Origin: Variovorax ginsengisoli | GTDB taxonomy: Bacteria > Pseudomonadota > Gammaproteobacteria > Burkholderiales > Burkholderiaceae_C | Reading direction: 5' to 3' | Assembly (NCBI RefSeq): GCF_030486595.1 | Contig: NZ_JAUJZH010000023.1 | Location: 61,591-125,590 of the forward strand | DNA: 64,000 nt | Notes under the pieces: generated by a model | What the model was told of the DNA's origin: nothing | What the model saw: the letters and a program-made list of their open reading frames with translations, nothing else | The model's database searches: none | Shown here: positions 1-8,894 of the stretch, piece by piece | How the letters are laid out: each line of letters starts with the position of its first letter | How positions within the stretch are numbered: the first letter of the stretch is position 1 | Translations under genes and position numbers: made by a program

Positions 1-778
1 CCACCACGGCCTCGCGCGCCCGGTCGAGAAAGGGCCGGCGTTCCTCGCCCTCCTCGAGCTCGATCGGCGCGCCGAAAGTGACCGAACACAGGATCGGCAC
101 CGGCACCACCTCGCCTTTTGGCATCACGCGCTGCACGTTGTCGATCCAGGCCGGCACCAGCACGACCTCGGGGAACATCTGGGCCAGCGTGAACAGCCCC
201 GACTTGAATTTCTGCGGTTCACCCGTGTGGCCGCGCGTGCCCTCGGGAAAGATGATGATCGAGTAGCCGCCCTGCAGCGCTTCGATCAGCGGCTGCAGCG
301 GCGCCAGCGCTTCATCGCTACCTGGCGGCGCGAGCGGCGAAGGCTCCGGTTCGGAGGCCGGCTGCGACAGCGGAATCTCGAACTGCGCGCCGGCGGGCTC
401 GGCCGCGGCGAATGCGACAGGCGCCTCGTCGAGCGAGGGTTCGATACGGACCGCGGGCGGTGGCTCGGGCGGTGCCGGCGGCACCACCGGCGCGCCGCCG
501 CCGCGCTCGACATAGATCGCATGGAACACCTCGGTCGTGATCCAGCGCTTGAAGGGCGTGTTGGCCCAGTAGTCGCGCGCCGCGATCGGCCGCGTGATGC
601 CGCGCAGTTCCTCGGGCAGGGCAGCCCAGATCATCACGAGGTCGAGATGGCTCTGGTGGTTGGCGAAGTAGATGCGCTGCTCGGCCTTGGGCGGGCAGCC
701 CCACCAGCGCGCCTGGGCGCCGGTGAGCAGCCGGATCAGGCCCAGCAATCCCCACCCCGTGAACTTTGCAAGCAACAT
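1..778 (-). CDS. 1-acyl-sn-glycerol-3-phosphate acyltransferase (PlsC-like), 3' end outside window
   Basis: Membrane-associated lysophospholipid acyltransferase expected to transfer an acyl chain to lysophosphatidate in phospholipid synthesis. The 259 residues visible contain the catalytic NHQSHLD motif (residues 40-46) and the FPEGTRG substrate motif (177-183). The reading frame is still open at the window edge, so the C-terminus is missing. The ATG at 778 gives the hydrophobic N-terminus usual for the family. Between the two motifs, residues about 93-160 form a Pro/Ala/Glu-rich stretch that I do not expect in this family, where the spacing is much shorter; it looks like a disordered insertion. 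The gene lies 24 bases after mtgA and probably ends or continues that operon. Confidence 0.9.
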   Translation of the reverse strand, partial: MLLAKFTGWGLLGLIRLLTGAQARWWGCPPKAEQRIYFANHQSHLDLVMIWAALPEELRGITRPIAARDYWANTPFKRWITTEVFHAIYVERGGGAPVVPPAPPEPPPAVRIEPSLDEAPVAFAAAEPAGAQFEIPLSQPASEPEPSPLAPPGSDEALAPLQPLIEALQGGYSIIIFPEGTRGHTGEPQKFKSGLFTLAQMFPEVVLVPAWIDNVQRVMPKGEVVPVPILCSVTFGAPIELEEGEERRPFLDRAREAVV

Positions 779-802
779 GGTCCCGATGATACGGGGCGGT
801 CC

Positions 803-1552
803 TCACGGCAATTCCGCCGACGGCATGCGTGCGGCAATCGTCGCCGTGCGGCTCGCGAGATAGCCCGATCCCTGCCGGCGCTCGAAGAACTTCGGGCTCG
901 GCAGCATCACGGCCAGCCGGGCCGCCTCGTTGACGCCGAGGCGTGCCGCGGGCTTCTTGAAGTAGTGCTGCGCCGCCGCCTCGGCACCGAAGATGCCTTC
1001 ACCCCATTCGACGTTGTTGAGGTAGATCTCGAGGATCCGTTCCTTGCTCAGAAAGGTCTCGAGCGCGGTAGCCAGCAGCAGCTCCTGCCCTTTGCGCAGC
1101 ATCGTGCGCTCGCTCGACAGCAGCAGGTTCTTGGCCAGCTGCTGCGTGATGGTCGAGCCGCCGCGCAATGGCGCCGGGCGCGGTTCCTTGCCGCGCGCGC
1201 GCATCTGGGCGGCGCGTCTGGCGGCGATCTCCTCGGCCTTGGCATTGCGTTGCCGGGCCCGCTCGATGGCCTCCCACTCCACGCCCTGGTGGTAGATGAA
1301 CTCGCTGTCCTCGCTGGCGATCACGGCGCGCTTGAGGCTGTCGGAGATCCGGCTGTAGGGCACCCACTGCTGCCGCCATTCGCGCTCGCCGTTGCTGCGC
1401 CCCTGGGTGGCGAGCTGCCAGGCCTCGGAGCGCTGGAAGGTCGTCGACTGCGGATCGATCACCGCCATCGCGGCGATCCGGAGGATGAAGAAGAGCTGCA
1501 GCGCGAAGGCCGCGATCAGCACGCAGCCGAGCCAGCGCAGGGCGGCGATCAC
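803..1552 (-). CDS. mtgA: Monofunctional biosynthetic peptidoglycan transglycosylase
   Basis: Glycosyltransferase family 51 enzyme that polymerises lipid II into glycan strands at the inner membrane. The 249-residue protein has one N-terminal membrane anchor (about residues 8-30), the catalytic glutamate in VIASEDSEF (Glu81) and the conserved GGSTITQQLA motif at 131-140, followed by the NVEWGEGIFGAEAAAQHYF block. No transpeptidase domain is present, which fits a monofunctional enzyme. The chosen start is a GTG whose GTGA overlaps the aroE stop by four bases, implying translational coupling. A longer in-frame extension exists upstream but would run through aroE in another frame and is not credible. 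Confidence 0.93.
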   Translation of the reverse strand: MIAALRWLGCVLIAAFALQLFFILRIAAMAVIDPQSTTFQRSEAWQLATQGRSNGEREWRQQWVPYSRISDSLKRAVIASEDSEFIYHQGVEWEAIERARQRNAKAEEIAARRAAQMRARGKEPRPAPLRGGSTITQQLAKNLLLSSERTMLRKGQELLLATALETFLSKERILEIYLNNVEWGEGIFGAEAAAQHYFKKPAARLGVNEAARLAVMLPSPKFFERRQGSGYLASRTATIAARMPSAELP

Positions 1553-2394
1553 TTGGCCTCGACGAGGGCGCGCAGCTCGGCCAGTACCGGGGCGGTCGGC
1601 GGCCGCACGCCGCGCCAGATCTCGAAGGCCTCGGCGGCCTGCTCCACCAGCATGCCGAGGCCGTCGCGCGGCACCGCGCCGTGGGCGCGGGCCCAGTCCA
1701 TGAAGCCCGCTGCGGCGGCGCCATACATCATGTCGACCGCCAGCGCGCCGGGCTTCAGCACGCTGGCCGGCACCGGCACCTCGCCGCCGGACAGGCTCGA
1801 CGCGGTCGCGTTCACCAGCACGTCGAAGCGGCCCGGCACGCTGTCGAGCGCCTGTGCCTCGAGCGTGACCCCATGCTGCAAGGCCAGCGCCGCATGCCGC
1901 TGCACCAGCGCGATCGCCTTGGACAGCGTGCGGTTCGCCACCACGACCCGGCGCGGTCCGGCTTCGAGCAGCGGCCCCAGCACGCCCGCGCTGCCGCCGC
2001 CCGCGCCCAGCAGCAGCAGCTCGCTGTCCGCCAGCGTGACGCCCGCGTGGACCCGGATGTCGTTGACCAACCCGATGCCGTCGCTGTTGTCGCCGTGCAC
2101 GCCGTCGTCGCGGAAGCTCAGCACGTTGACCGCCTGGGCCAGTGCCGCGCGCGGCGTCAGGTGCTGCGACAGCGCCGCGGCCTCGAACTTGAACGGCACC
2201 GTCACGTTGCAGCCGCGCGCCGTGCCCGTGGTCTGGGCGCGGAACGCCGCCACCGCGCCGGCGAAGTCGTCCAGCGGCGCGAGGCGGCGGCCGTATTCCA
2301 GCTGCTGTCCGGTCAGCTCGGCGAAGCGGGCATGGATCCAGGGCGAGCGGCTGTGTTCGACCGGGTGGCCCATCACGCAATACAGGTCGGTCAT
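1549..2394 (-). CDS. aroE: Shikimate dehydrogenase (NADP+)
   Basis: Reduces 3-dehydroshikimate to shikimate in the aromatic amino acid pathway in the cytoplasm. The 281-residue length is normal. Visible features are the shikimate-binding HSRSP segment near the N-terminus, the catalytic lysine in NVTVPFK (Lys69), the GDNSDG motif (101-106) and a glycine-rich dinucleotide loop GAGGGSAG around residue 130. The ATG at 2394 starts with the family-typical MTDLYCVMGHP; an upstream in-frame extension lacks any conserved sequence. It sits 10 bases after the TonB-like gene and overlaps mtgA, so it belongs to the same minus-strand operon. Confidence 0.95.
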   Translation of the reverse strand: MTDLYCVMGHPVEHSRSPWIHARFAELTGQQLEYGRRLAPLDDFAGAVAAFRAQTTGTARGCNVTVPFKFEAAALSQHLTPRAALAQAVNVLSFRDDGVHGDNSDGIGLVNDIRVHAGVTLADSELLLLGAGGGSAGVLGPLLEAGPRRVVVANRTLSKAIALVQRHAALALQHGVTLEAQALDSVPGRFDVLVNATASSLSGGEVPVPASVLKPGALAVDMMYGAAAAGFMDWARAHGAVPRDGLGMLVEQAAEAFEIWRGVRPPTAPVLAELRALVEAK

Positions 2395-2404
2395 CGTCGG
2401 TCGC

Positions 2405-3262
2405 TCATTGTCTGGACGACAGCTGGGTCTCCAGCGTCTCGTCGCGGGTGAACTTGAAGCGCGACGGCAGCACGATCTGGTCGGTCTGGCGCCGCATCGC
2501 ATCGGTGAACTTGCCGAAGCTGCCGATGCTGCGAACGATCGCCTGGGCGCGGCGGTCGAGCGTGCGGTCGCCCGAGCCCTCGACGATGTCGGTCGCGAGG
2601 ATCGAGCCGTCGTGGTTGACGGTCACCATCATCGTCAGCTCGCCGTAGAGCTTCTTGCCCGCCGATTCGGGGAAGTTCTCGGTGCCGCGCACCTCGATCT
2701 TGCGGCGCAGCGCGTCGACATAGGCCGCGTAGGCCGCCTCGCGCGTGGCCGGGCTGATGTAGCGCTTCTTGGGCCGCGCGTTCTCTTCGTTGACGCGGCG
2801 CTCGATCTCTGCCAGCAGCTCGACCAGCTGGCGACGTTTTTCTTCGCGTGCCGCGCTCTCGCTCGGGTTGCCCTTGGCGCGCGGATCGGGCAGCGGCATG
2901 TTGGCGAGCTGCTGCTTGATCTGGGCCAGCAGCAGCATCTGCTGCTGCTGCATGGCTTCGACCTGGCGCTGGGCGTCCTCCATCGAATCGCCGATGGCGG
3001 TGAAGGTGGAGGGCGGCAGCGGGCTGGTGGCACGACCGCGGTCGAGGTCGCCGCCGCCGGCCAGCGAGGCCTGGGCGATCGCGCGGGCCTTGTCGGGCCG
3101 CTCGTTGGTCCGGGCGTTGACCAGGATCACCTCGAGCGGCGTTTCCTGGAAGACCCGGTTGAAGGACTCCGGATCGACGAAGCGGACCGCCAGCAAGGCG
3201 GCATGCGCGGCGACCGACAGGCCGAGCGCGATCTGCAGCGTGCTGAGGTCGCGCAGGTTCAT
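2405..3262 (-). CDS. TonB-like energy transducer family protein
   Basis: Probable periplasm-spanning protein with a TonB C-terminal fold. The 285 residues comprise a single N-terminal membrane segment (about 9-27), a polar coiled-coil-like middle rich in Gln/Arg/Glu (about 95-180), and a C-terminal domain (about 190-280) containing the GELTMMVTVNHDGSI block typical of TonB C-terminal domains. The central region is not the usual Pro-Glu/Pro-Lys spacer of iron-uptake TonB, so a role other than siderophore uptake is possible. The ATG overlaps the stop of the upstream RNase gene (ATGA). No ExbB/ExbD genes are nearby. Confidence 0.85.
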   Translation of the reverse strand: MNLRDLSTLQIALGLSVAAHAALLAVRFVDPESFNRVFQETPLEVILVNARTNERPDKARAIAQASLAGGGDLDRGRATSPLPPSTFTAIGDSMEDAQRQVEAMQQQQMLLLAQIKQQLANMPLPDPRAKGNPSESAAREEKRRQLVELLAEIERRVNEENARPKKRYISPATREAAYAAYVDALRRKIEVRGTENFPESAGKKLYGELTMMVTVNHDGSILATDIVEGSGDRTLDRRAQAIVRSIGSFGKFTDAMRRQTDQIVLPSRFKFTRDETLETQLSSRQ

Positions 3263-5316
3263 GCCGGTGCGTTCTCCGGAGCGGCCTCGCTGTCGGCGAG
3301 GTCGACCGCGATGGCGATCGGCCCGGCGACTTCTTCCTCGTCCTCGCCGCTGTCGTCGGCGGCCGCATCGGCCGGTGCGGCATCGAGCCGTTCGATGACC
3401 GTGCCGTGGACGTCGAGCGCGATCTCATCGATCTCGCCGAGCCGCACCCGCACTCGCGCGCCGCGCTGCAGGCCTTGCGTGCCGGTCACCTCGAACACCA
3501 GCGGCAGCTGGTCGGCCCGCGCCAGGGCGCCGTTCGGCAGTTCCTTGATGAGGGCCGCCTCGAGCTCGGTGATGCCTTCCTGCTGCAGGTACTTCAGGGT
3601 CCAGAAGCGTTCCATGCCGCCCTGGTGGCCGTTGTAGGTGCTGTAGGCGGCATCGAAGCCCGAGAGGATCGAGAACAGGTCGGCGTCCTTGGGCTTGAAC
3701 GGCGCCGCCAGCGCGGCGGTCTTGCCGTGGCGCGCCGCCGCGATGATCTGCCACTGGTTCACGAGGTCGGTGTAGCGGCGCAGCGGCGAGGTGCTCCAGG
3801 CGTAGCTCTTCACGCCGAGGCCCGCGTGCGGCAGTGCCCGCGTGCCCATCCGCACCTTGATGCCGGGCGCCAGGCTGGCCTGGCTGCGGTAGAGGCCGGG
3901 CACGCCGAGCTCGCCGAGCCATCCGCCCCAGCTGCTGTTGGCCAGGATCATCGCCTCGGAGACGATCAGGTCGAGCGGCGCGCCGCGCTGACGGGTGCCG
4001 ATCTGCACCTGCTCGTTGCCGGTCGGCTCGCCGTCGTTGCCGAGCAGCCGGAAGGTGTAGTCGGGCCGGCTGAAGTTCTCGGGCTTGCCGCGCACCACCT
4101 CGCGCTGTGCCTTCAGCTGCTTCGCCAGGCGGAACAGGAAGGACAGCGGCGCGCGCAGCGGCGCCAGCGCCGCCGGCGTTTCCGCACCGCCGGCCGACGG
4201 GTCTTCGAGCCAGGCCTGGTCGATCACGCTGTCGAGCTGGTCGTGGCGCAGGTTGGCCACGATCGGCACCCGCTCGAGCCGGGTCTCGGTGCCCTGCAGC
4301 GCCAGCGTCGCCTCGTCGAAGGTCGCGTAGAGCGAGACGGCCGGGCAGTCGCGCCCTTCCTGCAGCGTGTAGGCCTCGACCACGTGGTCGGGCAGCATCG
4401 TGATCTTGTGGCCCGGCATGTAGACCGTCGACATGCGCGCGCGCGCCACCTGGTCGATGGCGCTGCCCGGCACCAGGGCCAGCCCGGGCGCCGCGATGTG
4501 GATGCCGACCACCACGGTGCCGCTGCCGAGCCCCTGGACCGACAGGGCGTCGTCGATCTCGGTGGTCTGCGAATCGTCGATCGAGAAGGCCTGCACGTCC
4601 GCCAGCGGCAGTTCGTCGGCGATCGCCGGCGCCTGCAGCGCCGGGAAGCCGGTGCCTTTCGGGAAGTTCTCGAACAGGAAGCGGCGCCAGTGGAACTGGT
4701 AGGCCGAGTCGATTGCGCCGGCCTGTTTCAGCAGCTCGAGCGGCGGGCGCTGGGTGGCGCGGGCGGCGTCGACGACCGCCTTGTATTCGGGCGCGTTCTT
4801 GTCGGGCTTGAACAGGATCTTGAACAGCTGCTCGCGCACCGGCTCCGGGCAGACGCCCGCGGCCAGCTGGCCCGCCCATTCGGCGATCTGGGCCTGCACC
4901 AGCTTCTTCTTCTCGATCGCGGCCAGCGCCTGCTGGATGATCTCGGCCGGCGCCTTCTTGAAGCGGCCCTTGCCGGCACGGCGGAAGTAGTGCGGGGCGT
5001 CGAACAGCGCCAGCAGCGCCGCGGCCTGCTGGACCAGCGTCGGACGGGCCTGGAAATACTCGGTGGCCAGCTCGTCGAAGCCGAATTCGCCCTCGGGCGC
5101 GAATTCCCAGGCGAGGTCGAGGTCGACCGTGGCGGCGAGCGCGCGGCCCTCTGCGATCAGCTCAGCCGGCGCCGGCTTCTCGAAGCGCAGCACGATATTG
5201 GCGCTCTTGACCTTGACCCGCTTGCCGGTCTCGAGCTCGACCTGGGCCGAGGCTTCGGCCTCCGACAGGACGCGGCCGCCCAGGTATTTGCCGGCTTCTT
5301 CGAACAATACAAACAT
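3259..5316 (-). CDS. RNase II/RNB-domain exoribonuclease
   Basis: Processive 3'-5' exoribonuclease of the RNB family acting on single-stranded RNA. The 685-residue protein carries the RNB signature with clustered aspartates (AFSIDDSQTTEIDDALSV, about residues 241-258), then GIHIAAPG and MPGHKITMLP blocks, and a C-terminal region that ends in an acidic Ala-rich tail. The closest general type is the shorter RNase II-like protein of beta-proteobacteria rather than RNase R, because the long basic C-terminal tail is absent. The start at MFVLFEEAGKYLGG is the only plausible one. It is the first gene of the tightly overlapping RNase-TonB-aroE-mtgA run. Confidence 0.92.
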   Translation of the reverse strand: MFVLFEEAGKYLGGRVLSEAEASAQVELETGKRVKVKSANIVLRFEKPAPAELIAEGRALAATVDLDLAWEFAPEGEFGFDELATEYFQARPTLVQQAAALLALFDAPHYFRRAGKGRFKKAPAEIIQQALAAIEKKKLVQAQIAEWAGQLAAGVCPEPVREQLFKILFKPDKNAPEYKAVVDAARATQRPPLELLKQAGAIDSAYQFHWRRFLFENFPKGTGFPALQAPAIADELPLADVQAFSIDDSQTTEIDDALSVQGLGSGTVVVGIHIAAPGLALVPGSAIDQVARARMSTVYMPGHKITMLPDHVVEAYTLQEGRDCPAVSLYATFDEATLALQGTETRLERVPIVANLRHDQLDSVIDQAWLEDPSAGGAETPAALAPLRAPLSFLFRLAKQLKAQREVVRGKPENFSRPDYTFRLLGNDGEPTGNEQVQIGTRQRGAPLDLIVSEAMILANSSWGGWLGELGVPGLYRSQASLAPGIKVRMGTRALPHAGLGVKSYAWSTSPLRRYTDLVNQWQIIAAARHGKTAALAAPFKPKDADLFSILSGFDAAYSTYNGHQGGMERFWTLKYLQQEGITELEAALIKELPNGALARADQLPLVFEVTGTQGLQRGARVRVRLGEIDEIALDVHGTVIERLDAAPADAAADDSGEDEEEVAGPIAIAVDLADSEAAPENAPA

Positions 5317-5352
5317 GGCGCGGATTCTCCCATGCGCAGCGGCGCAGGCCGC

Positions 5353-5943
5353 TCAGACAGGGTCGATGAAGGCCAGAACCTCGTCCAGGTGCTGGGCCTC
5401 GAAGTCCGACAGCGCGTGGTCGCCGCCTTCGAGGAGCTTGATCCGGCTGCCCGGGTAGCGGTCCGACATGTCGCGCCAGTCGAGCACTTCGTCGCCCTTG
5501 GCGATGACCGCGAAGACCTGCTCCGGCCGGTCCAGCGGCCCTACCTGGAGCGCACGCAGCTCGGCGATGTATTCGGGACGGAAGTGGAAATGCTCGGACG
5601 GGTCGTGCCAGAGCGTCTGGTCGCCGATGTGACGCACCAGGTCGCGCGCCGGGTCGACCGCCGGGTTCAGCAGCACCGCCCGGCAATAGGTTGTGGCTGT
5701 TACATATGTGGCGTAGAAGCCGCCGAGCGACGAGCCCACCACCGCCATCGAACTGCGCGGCCAGCCGGCGATGCCCCGCATCACGAGCGCGACCGCCTCG
5801 CGCGGCGAGGGCGGCAGCTGGGGGCACCACCAATGCAGGTTCGGGTGCAGTTTGGCCACGCGCTGCGCCATCTGGCTGGCCTTGGTCGACCGGGGCGAGG
5901 AGCGGAAGCCGTGGAGATAGAGCAGGTGGGTGGTGGGCGGCAT
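5353..5943 (-). CDS. YqiA/YcfP-family alpha/beta-hydrolase (esterase)
   Basis: Small cytoplasmic alpha/beta-hydrolase of the UPF0227/YqiA type. The 196 residues show LLYLHGFRSSP at the N-terminus, the nucleophile elbow GSSLG (Ser72), an acidic residue in KGDEVLDW and a histidine in EGGDHALSD, giving a complete catalytic triad. The substrate is unknown; E. coli YqiA hydrolyses short acyl esters. It is 36 bases upstream of the RNase gene on the same strand and divergent from rodA, whose start codon is 80 bases away. Confidence 0.88.
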   Translation of the reverse strand: MPPTTHLLYLHGFRSSPRSTKASQMAQRVAKLHPNLHWWCPQLPPSPREAVALVMRGIAGWPRSSMAVVGSSLGGFYATYVTATTYCRAVLLNPAVDPARDLVRHIGDQTLWHDPSEHFHFRPEYIAELRALQVGPLDRPEQVFAVIAKGDEVLDWRDMSDRYPGSRIKLLEGGDHALSDFEAQHLDEVLAFIDPV

Positions 5944-6023
5944 GCCGCGATTATCCGGAACCGGGGCCGGAATTGGCCCTGGGGCCCATCCGGAGGGCCT
6001 CGGGCGGCGATAATCCCCACCCC

Positions 6024-7178
6024 ATGTCGGCCGTCTTCAATCAACCTTCGCTCGCACGGCGCGTGTTGCCCGTGTTCCAGGGCTTCGACGGCTTCCTCGC
6101 CTTCGCCGTGCTGCTGCTGGGCTGTGCCGGCATGCTGACCATGTATTCGTCCGGCTACGACCATGGCACCCGCTTCGTCGACCACGGCCGCAACATGCTG
6201 CTGGCCGCCTTCATCATGTTCGTGGTGGCCCAGGTGCCGCCGCAGCGCCTCATGATGGCCGCGGTGCCGATCTACACCTTGGGCGTGGCGCTGCTGGTGG
6301 CGGTGGCGCTGTTCGGCATCACCAAGAAGGGCGCCCAGCGCTGGATCAATGTCGGCGTCGTGATCCAGCCCAGCGAGATCCTCAAGATCGCGATGCCGCT
6401 GATGCTGTCCTGGTGGTTCCAGCGCCGTGAGGGGCAGCTGCGGCCGCTCGACTTCATCGTCGCCACCTTGCTGCTGGCGGTGCCGGTCGGCCTGATCATG
6501 AAGCAGCCCGACCTCGGCACCGCGCTGCTGGTGCTGGCCACCGGGCTGTCCGTGATTTTCTTCGCCGGCCTGTCGTGGAAGCTGATCTTGCCGCCGGTGG
6601 TGATCGGCCTGGTCGTGGTGGCGCTGATCGTCGGCTTCGAGTCCCAGCTGTGCGCCAACGGTTTCGACTGGAAGATCCTGCACGACTACCAGAAGCAGCG
6701 CGTCTGCACGCTGCTCGACCCGACCAAGGACCCGCTCGGCAAGGGCTTCCACATCATCCAGGGCATGATCGCCATCGGCTCCGGCGGCGTCGGCGGCAAG
6801 GGCTTCATGCAGGGCACCCAGACCCACCTCGAGTTCATCCCCGAGCGCACAACCGACTTCATCTTCGCCGCCTACTCCGAGGAATTCGGCCTGGCCGGCA
6901 ACCTGGCGCTGATCGCCGCCTTCATCTTCCTGATCTTCCGCGGCCTGGCGATCGCGCTCGACGCGCCGACCCTGTTCTCCCGTCTGCTGGCTGGCGCGGT
7001 CACCATGATCTTCTTCACCTACGCCTTCGTGAACATGGGCATGGTGAGCGGCATCCTGCCGGTGGTGGGGGTGCCGCTGCCCTTCATCAGCTATGGCGGC
7101 ACTGCGATGGTCACCCTGGGGCTGGGGCTGGGCATCCTGATGTCCATATCCCGCGCCAAGCGATTGATCCAGAGCTGA
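6024..7178 (+). CDS. rodA: Rod shape-determining protein RodA, peptidoglycan glycosyltransferase
   Basis: SEDS-family lipid II polymerase of the elongasome. The 384-residue protein is strongly hydrophobic with about ten membrane segments and contains the family motifs KKGAQRW, KQPDLGTALLV, PERTTDFIFAAYSEEFG and the C-terminal PLPFISYGGTAM. The ATG at 6024 gives a short cytoplasmic N-terminus, as in other RodA proteins; a longer frame open upstream overlaps the divergent yqiA-like gene and is rejected. mreCD and the pbp2 partner would usually lie upstream but are not in this position here. Confidence 0.95.
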   Translation: MSAVFNQPSLARRVLPVFQGFDGFLAFAVLLLGCAGMLTMYSSGYDHGTRFVDHGRNMLLAAFIMFVVAQVPPQRLMMAAVPIYTLGVALLVAVALFGITKKGAQRWINVGVVIQPSEILKIAMPLMLSWWFQRREGQLRPLDFIVATLLLAVPVGLIMKQPDLGTALLVLATGLSVIFFAGLSWKLILPPVVIGLVVVALIVGFESQLCANGFDWKILHDYQKQRVCTLLDPTKDPLGKGFHIIQGMIAIGSGGVGGKGFMQGTQTHLEFIPERTTDFIFAAYSEEFGLAGNLALIAAFIFLIFRGLAIALDAPTLFSRLLAGAVTMIFFTYAFVNMGMVSGILPVVGVPLPFISYGGTAMVTLGLGLGILMSISRAKRLIQS

Positions 7179-7212
7179 CGTCCTTCTGGCATTCCGCTCC
7201 TAGAATGCCTTG

Positions 7213-8673
7213 ATGATTTCTCGCGAACCCACCATCGAGCGCCTCGCCACGGCGCAGAACCTCCTGCTCACGCCCTTCGGTCTCGACGAATCGCACCTGT
7301 CGCGTGCGCTCGCCGAGATCAAGGCGCACAAGGTGGACGACGCCGATCTCTACTTCCAGTACACGCGCAGCGAAGGCTGGAGCCTCGAAGAGGGCATCGT
7401 CAAGACCGGCAGCTTCAGCATCGACCAGGGCGTCGGGGTGCGCGCGGTCAGCGGCGAAAAAACCGCCTTCGCCTATTCGGACGACATCTCCGAGGCCTCG
7501 CTGCTCGATGCCGCACGCACCGTGCGCAGCATCTCCTCCGCCGGCAAGACCGCGCGGGTCAAGGCGCCGGCGCGCAAGATCGCCGGCAGCCGCTCGCTCT
7601 ACGACGGCATCGACCCGATCTCGACCCTGGACAGCACGGCCAAGGTCAAGCTGCTCGAGAAGGTCGAGCAGCTGGCCCGCTCGCGCGACCCGCGGGTGGC
7701 ACAGGTCATGGCCGGCCTGGCGAGCGAATACGACGTGGTACTGGTGGCGCGCGCAGACGGCACCCTGGCGGCCGACGTGCGGCCGCTGGTGCGGCTGTCG
7801 GTCACCGTGATCGCCGAGCAGAACGGCCGCCGCGAGGTCGGCTCCGGCGGCGGCGGCGGCCGTTTCGGCCTGGCCTACTTCGACGACGCGCACATCGCCG
7901 AGTACGTCGACCAGGCGGTCAAGTCGGCCCTCACCAATCTCGATTCGCGCCCGGCACCGGCCGGCGAGATGACCGTCGTGCTCGGCCCGGGCTGGCCCGG
8001 CATCCTGCTGCACGAGGCCATCGGCCACGGGCTTGAAGGCGACTTCAACCGCAAGGGCTCGAGCGCCTTCTCGGGCCGCATCGGCGAGCGCGTCGCGGCC
8101 AAGGGCGTGACCGTGCTCGACGACGGCACCATCGCCGACCGCCGTGGCTCGCTCAATGTCGACGACGAAGGCAACGCGACCCAGCGCAACGTGCTGATCG
8201 AGGACGGCATCCTCAAGGCCTACATCCAGGACTCGCTCAACGCCCGCCTCATGAAGGCCAAACCCACCGGCAACGGCCGCCGCGAGAGCTATGCCCACGC
8301 GCCGATGCCGCGCATGACCAACACCTACATGCTGGGCGGCAACCGGGTGCCGGAAGAAATCGTCGCCAGCATCAAGAAGGGCCTCTACGCCACCAATTTT
8401 GGCGGCGGCCAGGTCGACATCACGAGCGGCAAGTTCGTGTTCTCGGCCAGCGAGGCCTACTGGGTCGAGAACGGCAAGATCCAATACCCGGTCAAGGGCG
8501 CGACGATCGTCGGCAACGGCCCCGATGCGCTGACGCGCGTGACCATGATCGGCAACGACATGGCGCTCGATTCGGGGGTCGGCACCTGCGGCAAGGAAGG
8601 GCAGAGCGTGCCCGTGGGCGTCGGCCAGCCCACATTGCGCATCGACGGCCTGACGGTCGGCGGTACAGCCTGA
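7213..8673 (+). CDS. tldD: Metalloprotease TldD
   Basis: Subunit of the TldD/TldE (PmbA) zinc protease, which processes peptides such as modified microcins and unfolded short substrates. The 486 residues carry the HExxxH zinc motif (HEAIGH, His267/Glu268/His272) followed by GLEGDFNRKGSSAF, and the C-terminal GTCGKEGQSVPVGVGQPTLRI-type block of the family. The ATG at 7213 is preceded immediately by an in-frame TTG that could also initiate. The gene is 34 bases after rodA. The TldE partner is not in the window. Confidence 0.94.
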   Translation: MISREPTIERLATAQNLLLTPFGLDESHLSRALAEIKAHKVDDADLYFQYTRSEGWSLEEGIVKTGSFSIDQGVGVRAVSGEKTAFAYSDDISEASLLDAARTVRSISSAGKTARVKAPARKIAGSRSLYDGIDPISTLDSTAKVKLLEKVEQLARSRDPRVAQVMAGLASEYDVVLVARADGTLAADVRPLVRLSVTVIAEQNGRREVGSGGGGGRFGLAYFDDAHIAEYVDQAVKSALTNLDSRPAPAGEMTVVLGPGWPGILLHEAIGHGLEGDFNRKGSSAFSGRIGERVAAKGVTVLDDGTIADRRGSLNVDDEGNATQRNVLIEDGILKAYIQDSLNARLMKAKPTGNGRRESYAHAPMPRMTNTYMLGGNRVPEEIVASIKKGLYATNFGGGQVDITSGKFVFSASEAYWVENGKIQYPVKGATIVGNGPDALTRVTMIGNDMALDSGVGTCGKEGQSVPVGVGQPTLRIDGLTVGGTA

Positions 8674-8682
8674 GACCTTGCG

Positions 8683-8722
8683 GGACAGATCAAGAGATTG
8701 CGTAGCAATTTTTGCTCTGTCC
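8683..8722 (+). terminator. Candidate stem-loop terminator after tldD
   Basis: Ten bases after the tldD stop, an outer stem (ggacaga at 8683-8689 with tctgtcc at 8716-8722) encloses a short inner hairpin (attgc/gcaat, 8697-8709) followed by a run of T. The inner stem is short, so termination may be weak. Confidence 0.4.
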
Positions 8723-8795
8723 TCAACTGACTAAATCCCTTCGCCGATTCGTAAATGCAGCCGTGAACGCGCTGCCTGTGCTACATTCCACCCCC

Positions 8796-8870
8796 ATGTC
8801 CGCAGCTCGCGCTTATTACTTTGCCTTCTTTTGGTTCCCGGTCTCCGGCGGACGAGAGGTGCGCGCGTAA
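8796..8870 (+). CDS. Aromatic leader peptide of the DAHP synthase attenuator (24 aa)
   Basis: Short open reading frame beginning at ATG 8796 and ending at TAA 8868-8870. Seven of its 24 residues are aromatic, packed into eight consecutive codons as YYFAFFWF (8814-8837). This is the pattern expected of a leader peptide whose translation senses charged tRNA-Tyr, tRNA-Phe and tRNA-Trp. A 7-base segment just after the control codons (ccggcgg, 8845-8851, inside the leader ORF) is complementary to the 5' arm of the following terminator (ccgccgg, 8899-8905) and could act as antiterminator when the ribosome stalls. The Shine-Dalgarno sequence is weak or absent by eye. The function is inferred from the arrangement. 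Confidence 0.78.
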   Translation: MSAARAYYFAFFWFPVSGGREVRA

Positions 8871-8894
8871 AGCAAGCAGACAGCAGAACCTCCC

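Noticed and set aside
227..3637. Very long plus-strand open frame opposite the acyltransferase, mtgA, aroE and TonB-like genes
   Set aside because: Arg/Ala/Gly-rich translation with no recognisable motif; it is the antisense shadow of GC-rich genes with well-supported minus-strand products.
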